Of a stretch of 64,000 nucleotides of DNA, positions 23,907-32,707 are shown piece after piece. The stretch lies in contig CAJTUF010000015.1 in NCBI GenBank assembly GCA_910579675.1, forward strand, positions 1 to 64,000, written 5' to 3'. The notes beneath the pieces are model-generated. The model worked only from the letters and a program-made list of their open reading frames with translations. It had not been told where the DNA came from and made no database searches. Origin of the DNA: an uncultured Muribaculaceae bacterium. GTDB lineage: Bacteria > Bacteroidota > Bacteroidia > Bacteroidales > Muribaculaceae. A program made the translations under genes and the position numbers. Within the stretch, counting starts at the first letter, position 1; the number at the start of each line of letters is the position of its first letter.

Positions 23907-26599
23907 GTGTACGATACTGAAGGGATGATGGGAATCAATCTGAATTTTTGATAAAGCGACTGGCCATACCAGCCCGACGAAGGTGAGCCGGAAGCACTGC
24001 CTCGCCCGTAGGGCTGATAAATGTTATCAGGATGAATCTTTTTTATGGCAACCACATTCATGTTACAATAGGCATTGTAGAGCGAGAAGCTCCATTTGCC
24101 ATGCGCAGTCAGACGGTTAGCACTCAGATCAAGCCGGTGATAGAATGGCAGGCGGTAATTGTTGATGCCGGTCACGGCGTCGAGGGTGCCGCTGAAGTTG
24201 GGGGTGCCGGTCGATGGAAGGCCCGGCACATCAAGAAGCTCGTAGTCTTGCAGCGACACTGTAAATCGGTTGCCACTCATGCCTGTCCATGCAGCTCCTA
24301 TATCCCATTTATCATTTATCTTCCACGAGAGCATAATATTGATCTTATGGCGATTGTCAAATTTCGACGGAAAGCGCTCCCCATGGTTTTTGTCCTTAAA
24401 CAAACGGTCGGACCACATGAGCGAATAAGCCACATGGCCTGTGACGCGCCCGAAGCTACGGGTGAGCATAAGGTCGAGGCCGCGTGCGCGCCCTGAACCG
24501 GTACAGAGCTGAGTGGCAAGGTCAACAGTAGGAGGAAGCACATAGTAATCGTCGCGATATTCGACCAGGTTGTGCATCCACTTATAGTAGATTTCGGCCG
24601 AGACAATAAAACCCTTCGGCAGACGGCGGTACACCCCCGCCGATATCTTGTCGGCCTTGCGTGGCTTCAAGCCGCCCGACACCGGTATCCACTGGTCGGT
24701 AGGGAGGGCAAGCGAACTCTGGGCCAGCTGGACAACATATTGGCTCGAGCGTGTATAACTGAGTTTTACGCTGGTGAGGTCGTCAATCTTCAGTCGCGCC
24801 GCCACTCTCGGGTCAAGATGGCCTCGGGTGTGGGAGCCCGATGAAAACCACCCGCCATTGAGTCCGGCCTCTATCCTCAATCCTTCTGAAAGATCAAGAC
24901 GGTAGCCTGCATAGGCCGAGCCCTCTGTGGCATTGACTCTACGGGTGATCGACCTGTCGGCTACCAGCGAATCAGCATCAGCGAGCACCGTGCGCTCGCT
25001 CCCCGGCTCAAAGTGGTGAATAGTGTAAGAGGCCCCGAATGTCAGTTCATGACCTGCGGCAGCCGACAATCCGAAGTCGGCCCTCAAACCCCAATCGGAG
25101 ATTCGGTTGTCAAACCGATACCGGCGGCTGCGCTCTGAATCAAACATCTCTTCATCGTAGATCAGACGCTCCCGACGGTCGTTGCGCAGCATTGAACTAT
25201 AGTGGGAATACGAAGCTGTCACCTCGCTCCAAAGCAGCGGACTCCACTGCATGCGCCATCCCGACGACACCACTGTATTACCCCACCGGAGGCGTGATAT
25301 ATCGCTCGAACGGTTCTCGCGAGGGATTCCGCTGGGTGAGTAATAGCTATGATTGTCGCCATATTTCAGGTAGTCGTCGCCATAATAAAACATCAGGTGA
25401 AGGCGGCTGCGCTCATTGAAGTTATGATTTATCTTGGCGTTGATATCCATAAAGGAGTAGCGACCTATGGTGGTATTGTTGTCGTCGGTGCGCGTCGAAT
25501 TGTAGATGGCGAGCGCCGGCACACTTATGGCCTCAAACCATGAGCGCCTCACCGCAAGCGAGTAGGTGGTGGATCGGCCAAGAAGCGGACCGCTGATGCT
25601 CAGGGCCCCCGACGTGAGTCCGAGGCGAAACTGCCCGTGATGGCCCGAAGCATCGCCATCGCGGGTATTGACCGCCATGATGCTCGATAGGCGTCCATTG
25701 TAGCGGGCCGGAAAGGAACTCTTGTAGAAATCCACATTCTTTATCGCCTCGGTGTTGAATGCCGAGAAGAGGCCTCCGAAATGATTGACCTGATAGAGCG
25801 GCACATTGTCGAGCATATAAAGATTTTCGTCGTTGGAGCCGCCATGGACATACATCGACGCAAGGCCCTCGACTCCCGACATCACTCCCGGCTGCATCTG
25901 AAGAGTCTTGATCACATCCGACTCTCCAAACATAGCAGGGGTCGACAGTATGTCGCTCCGTGTGAGATTGAGGCGCCCTATATCGGCGCTGTGCATCGCT
26001 ATATAATTGCGCCGGTCGGCCTCGACCGTCACCTCGCCAAGCTGTCGGCTCCCTTCCGAAAGCTCATCGAGCTTGAAATCAACCTTCATATTGCCTCCGA
26101 TCTCAATTGTGTCGGTCACCGCAATGAAGCCGGGATAAGAGGCTGTGACTACCCTGCGGCCCCGCTTCACATGTAGCGAATAGTGGCCGGTGGAGTTGGA
26201 GGATGCTGCCGCTCCTTCTATCCTCACAAGTGCGCCAATAAGTGGCTCTCCGGTCGATCGCTCTGTGACATATCCGTCAACCACAGCCTGACGTGGCTCC
26301 GGCGCCACCTTCCGGCGCTTGAGCACCACGGTGTTGCCCTTGACCACCCATCCGATAGACGTGCCCTCAAACATCTGTTTCAACGCATCTTCAAGCGGCG
26401 CACCATCCACATCGACCGTCACCCTCCTGCCCCGGAGCAACGACGTGTCGTAGCTGAAATTACATCCTGCCTGCTTCATGAGCAATGCAAAAACCTCCTC
26501 AGCCGGCCTGCCGGTGGCTCGCAAGGTCACGTCGCGGCCCATTGCCGCCCATGCTCCGGCCAATGCGGTCAGGAGCAAGCTCATCACTATCCTTTTCAT
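23894..26599 (-). CDS. TonB-dependent receptor with STN signalling domain
   Basis: A 901-residue outer membrane receptor. Order of parts: signal peptide (1-20); a secretin/TonB short N-terminal domain (about 22-95, LRATGRPAEEVFALLMKQAG), which passes signals to the anti-sigma factor; a carboxypeptidase-like beta-sandwich (about 105-190, VVDGYVTERSTGEPLIGALV); a plug (about 205-320, with LQMQPGVMSGVEG); and a beta-barrel ending in an aromatic residue (SYTWIF). It is transcribed with the ECF sigma and anti-sigma genes and the DUF4249 lipoprotein. The pair probably imports a ligand and switches on its own operon when the ligand is bound; the ligand cannot be predicted. Confidence 0.92.
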   Translation of the reverse strand: MKRIVMSLLLTALAGAWAAMGRDVTLRATGRPAEEVFALLMKQAGCNFSYDTSLLRGRRVTVDVDGAPLEDALKQMFEGTSIGWVVKGNTVVLKRRKVAPEPRQAVVDGYVTERSTGEPLIGALVRIEGAAASSNSTGHYSLHVKRGRRVVTASYPGFIAVTDTIEIGGNMKVDFKLDELSEGSRQLGEVTVEADRRNYIAMHSADIGRLNLTRSDILSTPAMFGESDVIKTLQMQPGVMSGVEGLASMYVHGGSNDENLYMLDNVPLYQVNHFGGLFSAFNTEAIKNVDFYKSSFPARYNGRLSSIMAVNTRDGDASGHHGQFRLGLTSGALSISGPLLGRSTTYSLAVRRSWFEAISVPALAIYNSTRTDDNNTTIGRYSFMDINAKINHNFNERSRLHLMFYYGDDYLKYGDNHSYYSPSGIPRENRSSDISRLRWGNTVVSSGWRMQWSPLLWSEVTASYSHYSSMLRNDRRERLIYDEEMFDSERSRRYRFDNRISDWGLRADFGLSAAAGHELTFGASYTIHHFEPGSERTVLADADSLVADRSITRRVNATEGSAYAGYRLDLSEGLRIEAGLNGGWFSSGSHTRGHLDPRVAARLKIDDLTSVKLSYTRSSQYVVQLAQSSLALPTDQWIPVSGGLKPRKADKISAGVYRRLPKGFIVSAEIYYKWMHNLVEYRDDYYVLPPTVDLATQLCTGSGRARGLDLMLTRSFGRVTGHVAYSLMWSDRLFKDKNHGERFPSKFDNRHKINIMLSWKINDKWDIGAAWTGMSGNRFTVSLQDYELLDVPGLPSTGTPNFSGTLDAVTGINNYRLPFYHRLDLSANRLTAHGKWSFSLYNAYCNMNVVAIKKIHPDNIYQPYGRGSASGSPSSGWYGQSLYQKFRLIPIIPSVSYTWIF

Positions 26600-27057
26600 C
26601 GGGCTATAGCGATATTTGTGTCGAGCGACTCATTAATCAGACTTATCAGATCGGGAGCTGTGCCTTCAAAGGTAAGTGTGAGCTCCTTCGGCTCTGAAGG
26701 CACCCCTTCGAGCTTCACACCATAGGCCTTTTCTATCTCCTTGACGGCGTCGGTCAATGCCACTCCGTCAAACTCAAACTTTGCCGTGCTATCCTCCGCC
26801 TTTTTGGCCGGAGCTGGAGCCTCGTAAGGCGCCGTCACCTGAGCGTCCGGCTGCCTGTCTCTGCCGTAATAAACTATTGTCAAGGCCGAGGCCACCACCA
26901 CGGCTGCGGCAGCAGCTGCTGCCGCTGTCAATCTCCGGCGCCATCTGAGTCTATAAGTGGCCGTGGTCAGATTCCATGCCTTCACGCGGTCAAACGCTCC
27001 TTTCTTATAGTGCGATGCCACAAAGCGAATGCCATCTTCCATGCTCTCTTTTTCCAT
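26596..27057 (-). CDS. Short transmembrane anti-sigma factor (DUF4974-like)
   Basis: A 153-residue protein with a cytoplasmic N-terminal part of about 45 residues, one membrane segment rich in alanine and valine (TAAAAAAAAVVVASALTIVY, about residues 44-63), a proline-rich linker, and a C-terminal domain (FEFDGVALTDAVKEIEKAYG) resembling DUF4974/STN. Full-length FecR-type anti-sigma factors have an extra FecR domain of about 100 residues; here it is missing. The stop overlaps the receptor ATG. It probably holds the ECF sigma factor upstream and receives the signal from the receptor. ATG 27042 (MEDGIRF) is an alternative start. Confidence 0.82.
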   Translation of the reverse strand: MEKESMEDGIRFVASHYKKGAFDRVKAWNLTTATYRLRWRRRLTAAAAAAAAVVVASALTIVYYGRDRQPDAQVTAPYEAPAPAKKAEDSTAKFEFDGVALTDAVKEIEKAYGVKLEGVPSEPKELTLTFEGTAPDLISLINESLDTNIAIAR

Positions 27058-27100
27058 GCTTGTAAGATCAGTGAATTGTGATTGTTGCTTCTATATTTAA

Positions 27101-27134
27101 GAGCAGGTTGCGCATATAATCCCCTACCCTGCTC
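27101..27134. other. Hairpin between sigma and anti-sigma genes
   Basis: GAGCAGG (27101-27107) pairs with CCTGCTC (27128-27134) in the 98-base gap between the two genes. It is followed by an A8 run on the plus strand, so it lacks a T tract in the direction of the operon. It could tune the ratio of the two products by pausing or by RNA processing. Confidence 0.45.
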
Positions 27135-27155
27135 AGCAAAAAAAATGATCGTATG

Positions 27156-27668
27156 CTATAGAAACGGCAGAAAAAAGGGCCTGACACTTCGGCGCCTGTA
27201 TGGAGCAAGAGCTTCTCGGAGCCGGGTCATCGCCTTGGTTATCTGAGCCTCAACTGTCTTGACCGAGATGCCCATCTGAGCAGCTATATCGGCGTGGCTC
27301 ATCCCGTCGCGTTTGACCGCCAGAAACACCTCTCTGCAGCGCGGAGGCAAAGCATCGACAGCATTCCATAGAGCCGCATCGCGCTCCGACGTGTCGATAG
27401 TATCGTCAGTCACATCGACCGTAGAAGCGTCAATCGACTGCCAAGCGACCGAGGGCACGATCTTCAGAGCTTCATTGCGCACGCTGCGGTAAAGATAGGC
27501 TTTGACATTATCGGGCGTCATGCCTCCTTGCAGACGCTCCCACACCGCCATCATGGCCTGCTGCACTGCGTCTTCGGCCATACGGGTATCGCCGGTTATA
27601 CGCAAGGCGTACATGCATAGGGGCATGTACGCCTTATCAAAAAGTTGTCTGAACTGATGTATATCCAT
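27156..27668 (-). CDS. ECF RNA polymerase sigma factor
   Basis: A 170-residue sigma-70 family regulator of the extracytoplasmic function type. Region 2 is seen at residues about 9-70 (FDKAYMPLCMYALRITGDTR, AEDAVQQAMMAVWERL) and region 4 at about 103-155 (ALPPRCREVFLAVKRDGMSH, MGISVKTVEAQITKAMTRLR, helix-turn-helix). It heads the operon with a short anti-sigma factor, TonB receptor and DUF4249 lipoprotein, and most likely activates that operon when the receptor is occupied. Region 3 is absent, as expected for this class. Confidence 0.93.
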   Translation of the reverse strand: MDIHQFRQLFDKAYMPLCMYALRITGDTRMAEDAVQQAMMAVWERLQGGMTPDNVKAYLYRSVRNEALKIVPSVAWQSIDASTVDVTDDTIDTSERDAALWNAVDALPPRCREVFLAVKRDGMSHADIAAQMGISVKTVEAQITKAMTRLREALAPYRRRSVRPFFLPFL

Positions 27669-27739
27669 TTTTGTCCTGTAGCTTTTATAATAAGAGCCGC
27701 AGTCAGGACTTTTCCCCTATCGTAAGGGAGAAAAAAACA

Positions 27740-28630
27740 TCACTTTCTGTCGTAAACCTCGCCGGTTGCTGCTTTGAGGGTATTGATCATCAGAGAGCAG
27801 ATGGTCATGGGCCCTACGCCACCGGGCACCGGCGTGATGGCTCCGGCTATCGGCTCTACAGCCTTGAAGTCCACATCGCCGCAAAGGCGCCATCCGCGGG
27901 CCCGGGTGCTGTCGGACACACGGGTGGTACCGACGTCGATCACCGTTGCTCCGGGTTTCACCATATCGGAAGTCACAAATCCGGGCTGTCCGAGAGCCGC
28001 AATTATTATATCGGCCTCACGACAGATGGACTTGATATCGGCGGTGTGGGAATGACATACAGTCACTGTGGCATCGCCCGGCTGACGCTTCTGCATCATG
28101 AGCGTCGCCATGGGCTTGCCCACTATGTTGCTGCGGCCCAGAATCACGCAACGCTTGCCCGAAGTAGCGATACCATATCGGCCGAGCAGCTCAAGGATAC
28201 CCGCAGGGGTGGCCGAGATGAAGCATGGGAGCCCTATGGCCATGCGGCCAACATTGACCGGATGAAAACCGTCGACATCCTTGCGGGGGTCAATAGCCTC
28301 AATCACTGCCTGCTCGTCGATATGACGGGGAAGCGGAAGCTGGACTATAAATCCGTCGATAGTGTCGTCGGCGTTAAACTCGGCTATCTTCTCAAGAAGC
28401 TCAGCCTGAGTGCAGTTGTCCTCAAACCTTACGAGGGTGGAGGTGAAGCCACACTCGCCGCAGGCCTTGACCTTGTTTGCCACATAGGTTTCCGAACCTC
28501 CGTCGTGACCCACGAGTATCGCGGCGAGGTGGGGCGCGCGTTGTCCGGCCGCAACCATAGCGGCCACTTTGGAGGCTATTTCAGCCTTGATGTCGGCAGC
28601 GGTCTGCTTGCCGTCGATTATTATTGCCAT
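27740..28630 (-). CDS. folD: Methylenetetrahydrofolate dehydrogenase/cyclohydrolase
   Basis: A 296-residue bifunctional enzyme that oxidises 5,10-methylene-tetrahydrofolate with NADP and hydrolyses the product to 10-formyl-tetrahydrofolate in the cytoplasm. Motifs are SETYVANKVKACGECGF (about residues 46-62, with the catalytic YxxxK lysine), VQLPLPRHID (about 96), DVDGFHPVNVGRM (about 117), ILGRSNIVGKPMA (about 163) and PVPGGVGPMT (about 267). Length and motif order are standard. It lies 61 bases downstream of ffh and may share its transcript. Confidence 0.96.
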   Translation of the reverse strand: MAIIIDGKQTAADIKAEIASKVAAMVAAGQRAPHLAAILVGHDGGSETYVANKVKACGECGFTSTLVRFEDNCTQAELLEKIAEFNADDTIDGFIVQLPLPRHIDEQAVIEAIDPRKDVDGFHPVNVGRMAIGLPCFISATPAGILELLGRYGIATSGKRCVILGRSNIVGKPMATLMMQKRQPGDATVTVCHSHTADIKSICREADIIIAALGQPGFVTSDMVKPGATVIDVGTTRVSDSTRARGWRLCGDVDFKAVEPIAGAITPVPGGVGPMTICSLMINTLKAATGEVYDRK

Positions 28631-28691
28631 AGGGATAAGGGGGGATTAAGGTCGGTTGAAGTTGGAAGAAGAAGGTGACTCAGAGCTCCGA

Positions 28692-30050
28692 TCAGCGCAT
28701 ACCGGGAAGCCCAGCACGTCGCATCTGGCGCATGGCGCCGGCCATCTTGAGCGGATTCTTCTTGAGTCCGTTGACCTGAGCCATCATCTTGCGGGTCTGG
28801 TCAAACTGCTTCAGAAGACGGTTGACCTCCTGGATGTTGGTGCCCGAGCCGCGGGCTATGCGCTGGCGGCGGGAAGCATTGATCAGCTCGGGATTGGCAC
28901 GCTCGCGGGGGGTCATGGAGTAGATTATGGCCTCGATACCCTTGAAAGCATCATCGTCGATATCCACATCCTTGATGGCCTTGCCCACTCCCGGAATCAT
29001 CGAAGCAAGATCTTTCAGATTACCCATCTTCTTGATCTGCTGGATCTGCGACAGGAAGTCGTTGAAGTCAAACTTGTTTTGGGCGAGCTTGCGGGTGATC
29101 TCCTTGGCCTGATTCTCATCGTAGGCTTTCTGCACTCGCTCGGCGAGGCTCACAATGTCGCCCATGCCGAGGATACGGTCGGCCATACGTTCGGGATGGA
29201 ATGGATCGATAGCATCGAGCTTCTCGCCTGTGCCCACATATTTGATAGGCTTGTCGACCACGTTGCGTATCGAGAGGGCCGCGCCGCCGCGGGTGTCGCC
29301 GTCGAGCTTGGTGAGCACCACGCCGTCGAAGTCCAGACGGTCGTTGAATGCCTTGGCGGTGTTCACGGCATCCTGACCGGTCATCGAGTCGACCACAAAG
29401 AGGATTTCCTGAGGCTTCACTGCGCCCTTGATGGCAGCGATCTCGTTCATCATCTGCTCATCGACAGCCAGTCGGCCGGCAGTGTCGATAATCACCAGAT
29501 CGAGATGATTCTGCTTGGCATAAGTGATGGCATTGCGGGCTATATCGACCGGATTGTTGTTGCCCTCCTCAGTGTAGACGGGCACTTCGATCTGGCCGGC
29601 AAGCACCTTGAGCTGCTCGATTGCGGCAGGACGATACACGTCGCAAGCCACAAGGAGGGGGCGCTTGGCCTTCTCGCTCTTCAGCTTCTTGGCCAGCTTG
29701 CCCGAGAAGGTGGTCTTACCTGAGCCCTGAAGGCCCGACATAAGTATCACAGTGGGGTTGCCCGCCAGATTAAGGGGGGCGTTGGTGCCGCCCATGAGGG
29801 TGGTGAGCTCTTCTCTCACCACGGTGAGCATAAGCTCTTTGGGCTTAACGGCATTGATAACATTGCGGCCTATTGCCTTGGCCTTGACGTTATCGACAAA
29901 TTGCTTGGCCACCTTGTAGCTTACGTCGGCATCAAGCAGAGCGCGGCGCACATCCTTGAGGGTTTCGGCTACATTGATTTCGGTGATTTTGCCTTCGCCT
30001 TTGAGTATTTTGAAACTTCGCTCAAGGCGGTCGCTTAGGTTGTCAAACAT
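28692..30050 (-). CDS. ffh: Signal recognition particle protein Ffh
   Basis: A 452-residue GTPase that binds signal sequences of nascent membrane and secreted proteins and docks on FtsY. An N-terminal helical bundle (residues 1-88) is followed by the G domain with GLQGSGKTTFSGKLAKKL (about 107), DVYRPAAIEQL (about 136), DTAGRLAVDEQMM (about 188) and TKLDGDTRGGAAL (about 245). The methionine-rich M domain ends in MRQMRRAGLPGMR. The 4.5S RNA partner is not in this window. It follows panD by 30 bases, an arrangement that suggests one leftward transcript panC-panD-ffh-folD. Confidence 0.97.
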   Translation of the reverse strand: MFDNLSDRLERSFKILKGEGKITEINVAETLKDVRRALLDADVSYKVAKQFVDNVKAKAIGRNVINAVKPKELMLTVVREELTTLMGGTNAPLNLAGNPTVILMSGLQGSGKTTFSGKLAKKLKSEKAKRPLLVACDVYRPAAIEQLKVLAGQIEVPVYTEEGNNNPVDIARNAITYAKQNHLDLVIIDTAGRLAVDEQMMNEIAAIKGAVKPQEILFVVDSMTGQDAVNTAKAFNDRLDFDGVVLTKLDGDTRGGAALSIRNVVDKPIKYVGTGEKLDAIDPFHPERMADRILGMGDIVSLAERVQKAYDENQAKEITRKLAQNKFDFNDFLSQIQQIKKMGNLKDLASMIPGVGKAIKDVDIDDDAFKGIEAIIYSMTPRERANPELINASRRQRIARGSGTNIQEVNRLLKQFDQTRKMMAQVNGLKKNPLKMAGAMRQMRRAGLPGMR

Positions 30051-30080
30051 ATCTTGGGGTTGGAGGATTTGATGGGTGGG

Positions 30081-30434
30081 TTAAGGAATCAGGCGGTTGG
30101 TCGACGTCTCGGGAAAGATCACCTTGGGCTTAAACGTTCTGGCCTCTTCGGGGGTCATGCTCGCATAAGCCATGATGATCACTATGTCGCCGGGATGCAC
30201 CTTACGCGCGGCGGCTCCGTTGAGGCATATGCACCCCGAGCCGGGCTCGCCCTCTATGGTGTAGGTGTCAAAGCGCTCGCCATTATTGTTGTCGACTATA
30301 TAAACGCGCTCACCGGCAATGATGCCGGCCGCGTCCATAAGCTCCTTGTCGATGGTGATGCTTCCTATATAGTCGAGACATGCCTCTGTCACGGTGACGC
30401 GGTGTATCTTCGACTTCAGTACTTCTATTTGCAT
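30081..30434 (-). CDS. panD: Aspartate 1-decarboxylase
   Basis: A 117-residue pyruvoyl enzyme making beta-alanine for pantothenate. The self-cleavage site is clear as Y-I-G-S at residues 22-25, where Ser25 becomes the pyruvoyl group; KSKIHRVTVTEACLDY precedes it and NGAAARKVHPGDIVIIMAY follows (around 72-90). Length is normal. It lies 36 bases after panC, so the two pantothenate genes are together. Confidence 0.96.
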   Translation of the reverse strand: MQIEVLKSKIHRVTVTEACLDYIGSITIDKELMDAAGIIAGERVYIVDNNNGERFDTYTIEGEPGSGCICLNGAAARKVHPGDIVIIMAYASMTPEEARTFKPKVIFPETSTNRLIP

Positions 30435-30470
30435 GATGGAAATGGAGAGAGGGCTGTGATAGGATTGGAA

Positions 30471-31343
30471 TTACACGCCTTCGGGGCGCTTGTAGATCAC
30501 ATTGTCGATGAGCCTCACATCGCCGCAATATACGGTGATGCAGCCGGCCACATAGTCGGAATCGGCCCAGGAATCCACGGGTTGCATTGTGCGGCCGTCG
30601 ACCACTGCGAAATACTCCACCGTCATAAACGGTAGTGCATTGATGGCCTCGACAACGAAATTGCGCACCGTGGCCACATCAGCGCCGTCGGCCATGAGGC
30701 CCTTGCTCTCGGTGAGGATGCGGTTGATGCCGGGAGCCACCGCCCGCTGCTCGGCGCTAAGCCTTACATTGCGCGACGAGAGTGCCAGACCATCGTCGGC
30801 GCGCTTGATCGGGCACGAAACTATATCGATATCGTCCATACCGGTAATGTCGGCCATGCGGCGTATCACGGCGATCTGCTGGAAATCCTTCTCACCGAAA
30901 TAGGCGCGCACGGGATGGCTCCACATAAAGAGCTTGCTCACTATCTGGGCCACGCCGTTGAAGTGACCGGGGCGCATGGGGCCTTCCATCACATCGGCAA
31001 CAGGGCCGAGGTCGAAGGTGCGGGTATCGGGCTCGGGATATATCTCCTCTACCGTCGGGATAAACACATAGTCGACTCCTGCCCCTTCGAGCAGCGCGCA
31101 GTCGGCTTCCTCTGTGCGGGGATAAGTGGCCAGATCGGCCGCATTGTTAAACTGTGTGGGATTGACAAACACCGATACTATCACGATGTCGTTTTCGCGG
31201 CGCGCACGGTCAACCAGCGAGATATGACCGGCGTGCAGAGCACCCATTGTCGGGACAAGACCTATGGTCATGCCCTCTGAGCGTGCTTTGGCGGAGAGCT
31301 CGTCAAGACGAGCCACAGTGCGTATGATTTCCAAAATCTGCAA
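30471..31343 (-). CDS. panC: Pantothenate synthetase
   Basis: A 290-residue ligase that joins pantoate and beta-alanine with ATP. Signatures: VPTMGALHAGHISLVDRAR (residues about 30-48, with the nucleotide-binding HxGH), VSVFVNPTQFN (about 56), EKDFQQIAVIRRM (about 152) and GLALSSRN (about 185). The start is a TTG at 31343 (the codons read L/M-Q-I-L-E-I-I-R-T); no in-frame ATG lies upstream near it and the promoter at 31390-31420 fits. First gene of the panC-panD-ffh-folD group. Confidence 0.95.
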   Translation of the reverse strand: MQILEIIRTVARLDELSAKARSEGMTIGLVPTMGALHAGHISLVDRARRENDIVIVSVFVNPTQFNNAADLATYPRTEEADCALLEGAGVDYVFIPTVEEIYPEPDTRTFDLGPVADVMEGPMRPGHFNGVAQIVSKLFMWSHPVRAYFGEKDFQQIAVIRRMADITGMDDIDIVSCPIKRADDGLALSSRNVRLSAEQRAVAPGINRILTESKGLMADGADVATVRNFVVEAINALPFMTVEYFAVVDGRTMQPVDSWADSDYVAGCITVYCGDVRLIDNVIYKRPEGV

Positions 31344-31389
31344 TGTTTTGTTACGGGCTTGGCGGTTGTCGCCGAGCCAATTCCGGCTG

Positions 31390-31420
31390 CAAAATTAACT
31401 AAACTGCTCGGCATGGCAAA
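31390..31420 (-). promoter_or_regulatory. Promoter of panC
   Basis: On the minus strand TTTG (31420-31417), 19 bp, TAATTTTG (31397-31390). Transcription would start near 31385, about 40 bases before the panC TTG. It sits back to back with the recR promoter, with the outer ends only a few bases apart. Confidence 0.8.
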
Positions 31421-31426
31421 GAGCTT

Positions 31427-31458
31427 TTTGGTAACTCGGCATAAAAAATGTAATTTTG
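31427..31458 (+). promoter_or_regulatory. Promoter of recR, nearly touching the start codon
   Basis: TTTG (31427-31430), 20 bp, TAATTTTG (31451-31458). The recR ATG begins at 31463, only 4 bases after the box, so transcription should start at or very close to the A of the start codon and the mRNA may be leaderless. Confidence 0.75.
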
Positions 31459-31462
31459 GGGC

Positions 31463-32092
31463 ATGAACGATGAATTTCAATCTCCGCTACTGGAGCGTGC
31501 CGTCACCGAACTGTCGCGTCTCCCGGGCATTGGGCGACGCACTGCCCTCCGCCTCGCTCTCAATATCCTTCGCAGAGATCTCGACGATGCCACCGCGCTC
31601 GGAAACGCCATCATCGATCTCAGACGCGACATCCGCTATTGCCCTGTGTGCCACAATATAAGCGACGAAGGCACCTGCCGCATCTGCTCCGATCCCACCC
31701 GCGACGGAGCCACTCTCTGCGTGGTCGAAAACATAAGGGATGTGATGAGCATCGAGCGCACTGGCCAGTACCGCGGCCTATATCATGTGCTCGGAGGCGT
31801 GATCTCGCCCATGGACGGCATCACCCCCGACCAGATCGAGATCGCCTCCCTCTCCGACCGTGTGGCAGCAGGCGGCATAAAGGAGGTGATACTTGCTTTG
31901 GGGGCGACCATGGAGGGCGACACCACCTGCTTTTACATCTACCGCAAGATCGCCGCTGCTGCCCCAGGCATAAAGATCAGCCAGCTCGCAAGGGGCATGG
32001 CCGTGGGCAACGACCTCGAATATACCGACGAGATAACTCTCGGACGGTCATTGATGCAGCGCACTCTCTTTGCCGACTCCTTCTCTATATGA
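31463..32092 (+). CDS. recR: Recombination mediator RecR
   Basis: A 209-residue DNA repair protein that works with RecO and RecF to load RecA on gaps. An N-terminal helix-hairpin-helix (LSRLPGIGRRTALRLALNIL, residues about 17-36) is followed by a four-cysteine zinc finger (CPVCHNISDEGTCRICSDPT, about 57-76) and a Toprim domain (CVVENIRDVMSIERTGQYRG, about 83-102). The start matches the family. Its stop overlaps the ATG of a GNAT gene. The promoter lies unusually close. Confidence 0.96.
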   Translation: MNDEFQSPLLERAVTELSRLPGIGRRTALRLALNILRRDLDDATALGNAIIDLRRDIRYCPVCHNISDEGTCRICSDPTRDGATLCVVENIRDVMSIERTGQYRGLYHVLGGVISPMDGITPDQIEIASLSDRVAAGGIKEVILALGATMEGDTTCFYIYRKIAAAAPGIKISQLARGMAVGNDLEYTDEITLGRSLMQRTLFADSFSI

Positions 32093-32625
32093 ACAGCTAT
32101 CCCGACCTCCTTTCCGACGGAATCATCCAACTCCGTGCCCTCGAACCCTCCGACATCGACACCCTCCTCAGATGGGAAAACGACTCGCGCGCATGGGCTT
32201 CGTCGACCACTGCCGCTCCCTTCTCACGGCATATCATAGAGCAATATGTGCTCGCCTACGACACCGATGTCTTTGCCTCGCGCCAGCTGCGGCTGATGAT
32301 CGTTGACCACGGTCACACAGCCGGCGCCATAGACCTCTTTGAGTTTGACCCGGTCAACCGACGGGCAGGCATAGGGATAGTGATCGACCCATCGATGAGG
32401 GGCCGAGGCATCGCCACCGGCGCAATAGCTCTGTTTGCGAGGCTATGCGGAGAGCGCCTCGGCATCCACCAGCTCTGGGCCATATCGGCTGTGTCAAACA
32501 CGCCAGCGCGCCATATGCTCGAAACGGCCCGGTTTGCCATAGCCGGACGGCTTAAATCCTGGATACGCCAAGGCTCATCCTACGACGATGCTTACTTCTA
32601 CCAGCTCATCCTGCCACAGCGCTAA
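32089..32625 (+). CDS. GNAT family N-acetyltransferase
   Basis: A 178-residue protein starting MNSYPDLLSDGIIQLRALEP at ATG 32089, which overlaps the recR stop (ATGA). The RAGIGIVIDPSMRGRGIATG segment (residues about 96-115) carries the R/Q-x-x-G-x-G/A acetyl-CoA loop. The order of strands and the LWAISAVSNTPARHMLETA segment fit the RimJ/SpeG-like branch that acetylates polyamines or protein N-termini; the substrate is not clear. Probably in one transcript with recR. Confidence 0.87.
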   Translation: MNSYPDLLSDGIIQLRALEPSDIDTLLRWENDSRAWASSTTAAPFSRHIIEQYVLAYDTDVFASRQLRLMIVDHGHTAGAIDLFEFDPVNRRAGIGIVIDPSMRGRGIATGAIALFARLCGERLGIHQLWAISAVSNTPARHMLETARFAIAGRLKSWIRQGSSYDDAYFYQLILPQR

Positions 32626-32666
32626 AAAAACTTGCGACGCAAAGCCGCCTTGTCAATAGTTTTACT

Positions 32667-32674
32667 TATCTTTG
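32667..32674 (+). promoter_or_regulatory. -7 box of ilvE
   Basis: TATCTTTG matches the Bacteroidetes -7 box 34 bases before the ilvE ATG. No TTTG was found at the right distance upstream, so this is weaker than the other promoters. Confidence 0.5.
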
Positions 32675-32707
32675 CGAAATTATTATTTAACCGCAACAAC
32701 CACCACA

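Noticed and set aside
28656..29723. Plus-strand open frame of 355 codons
   Set aside because: Antisense to ffh, which is complete; no domain recognised.
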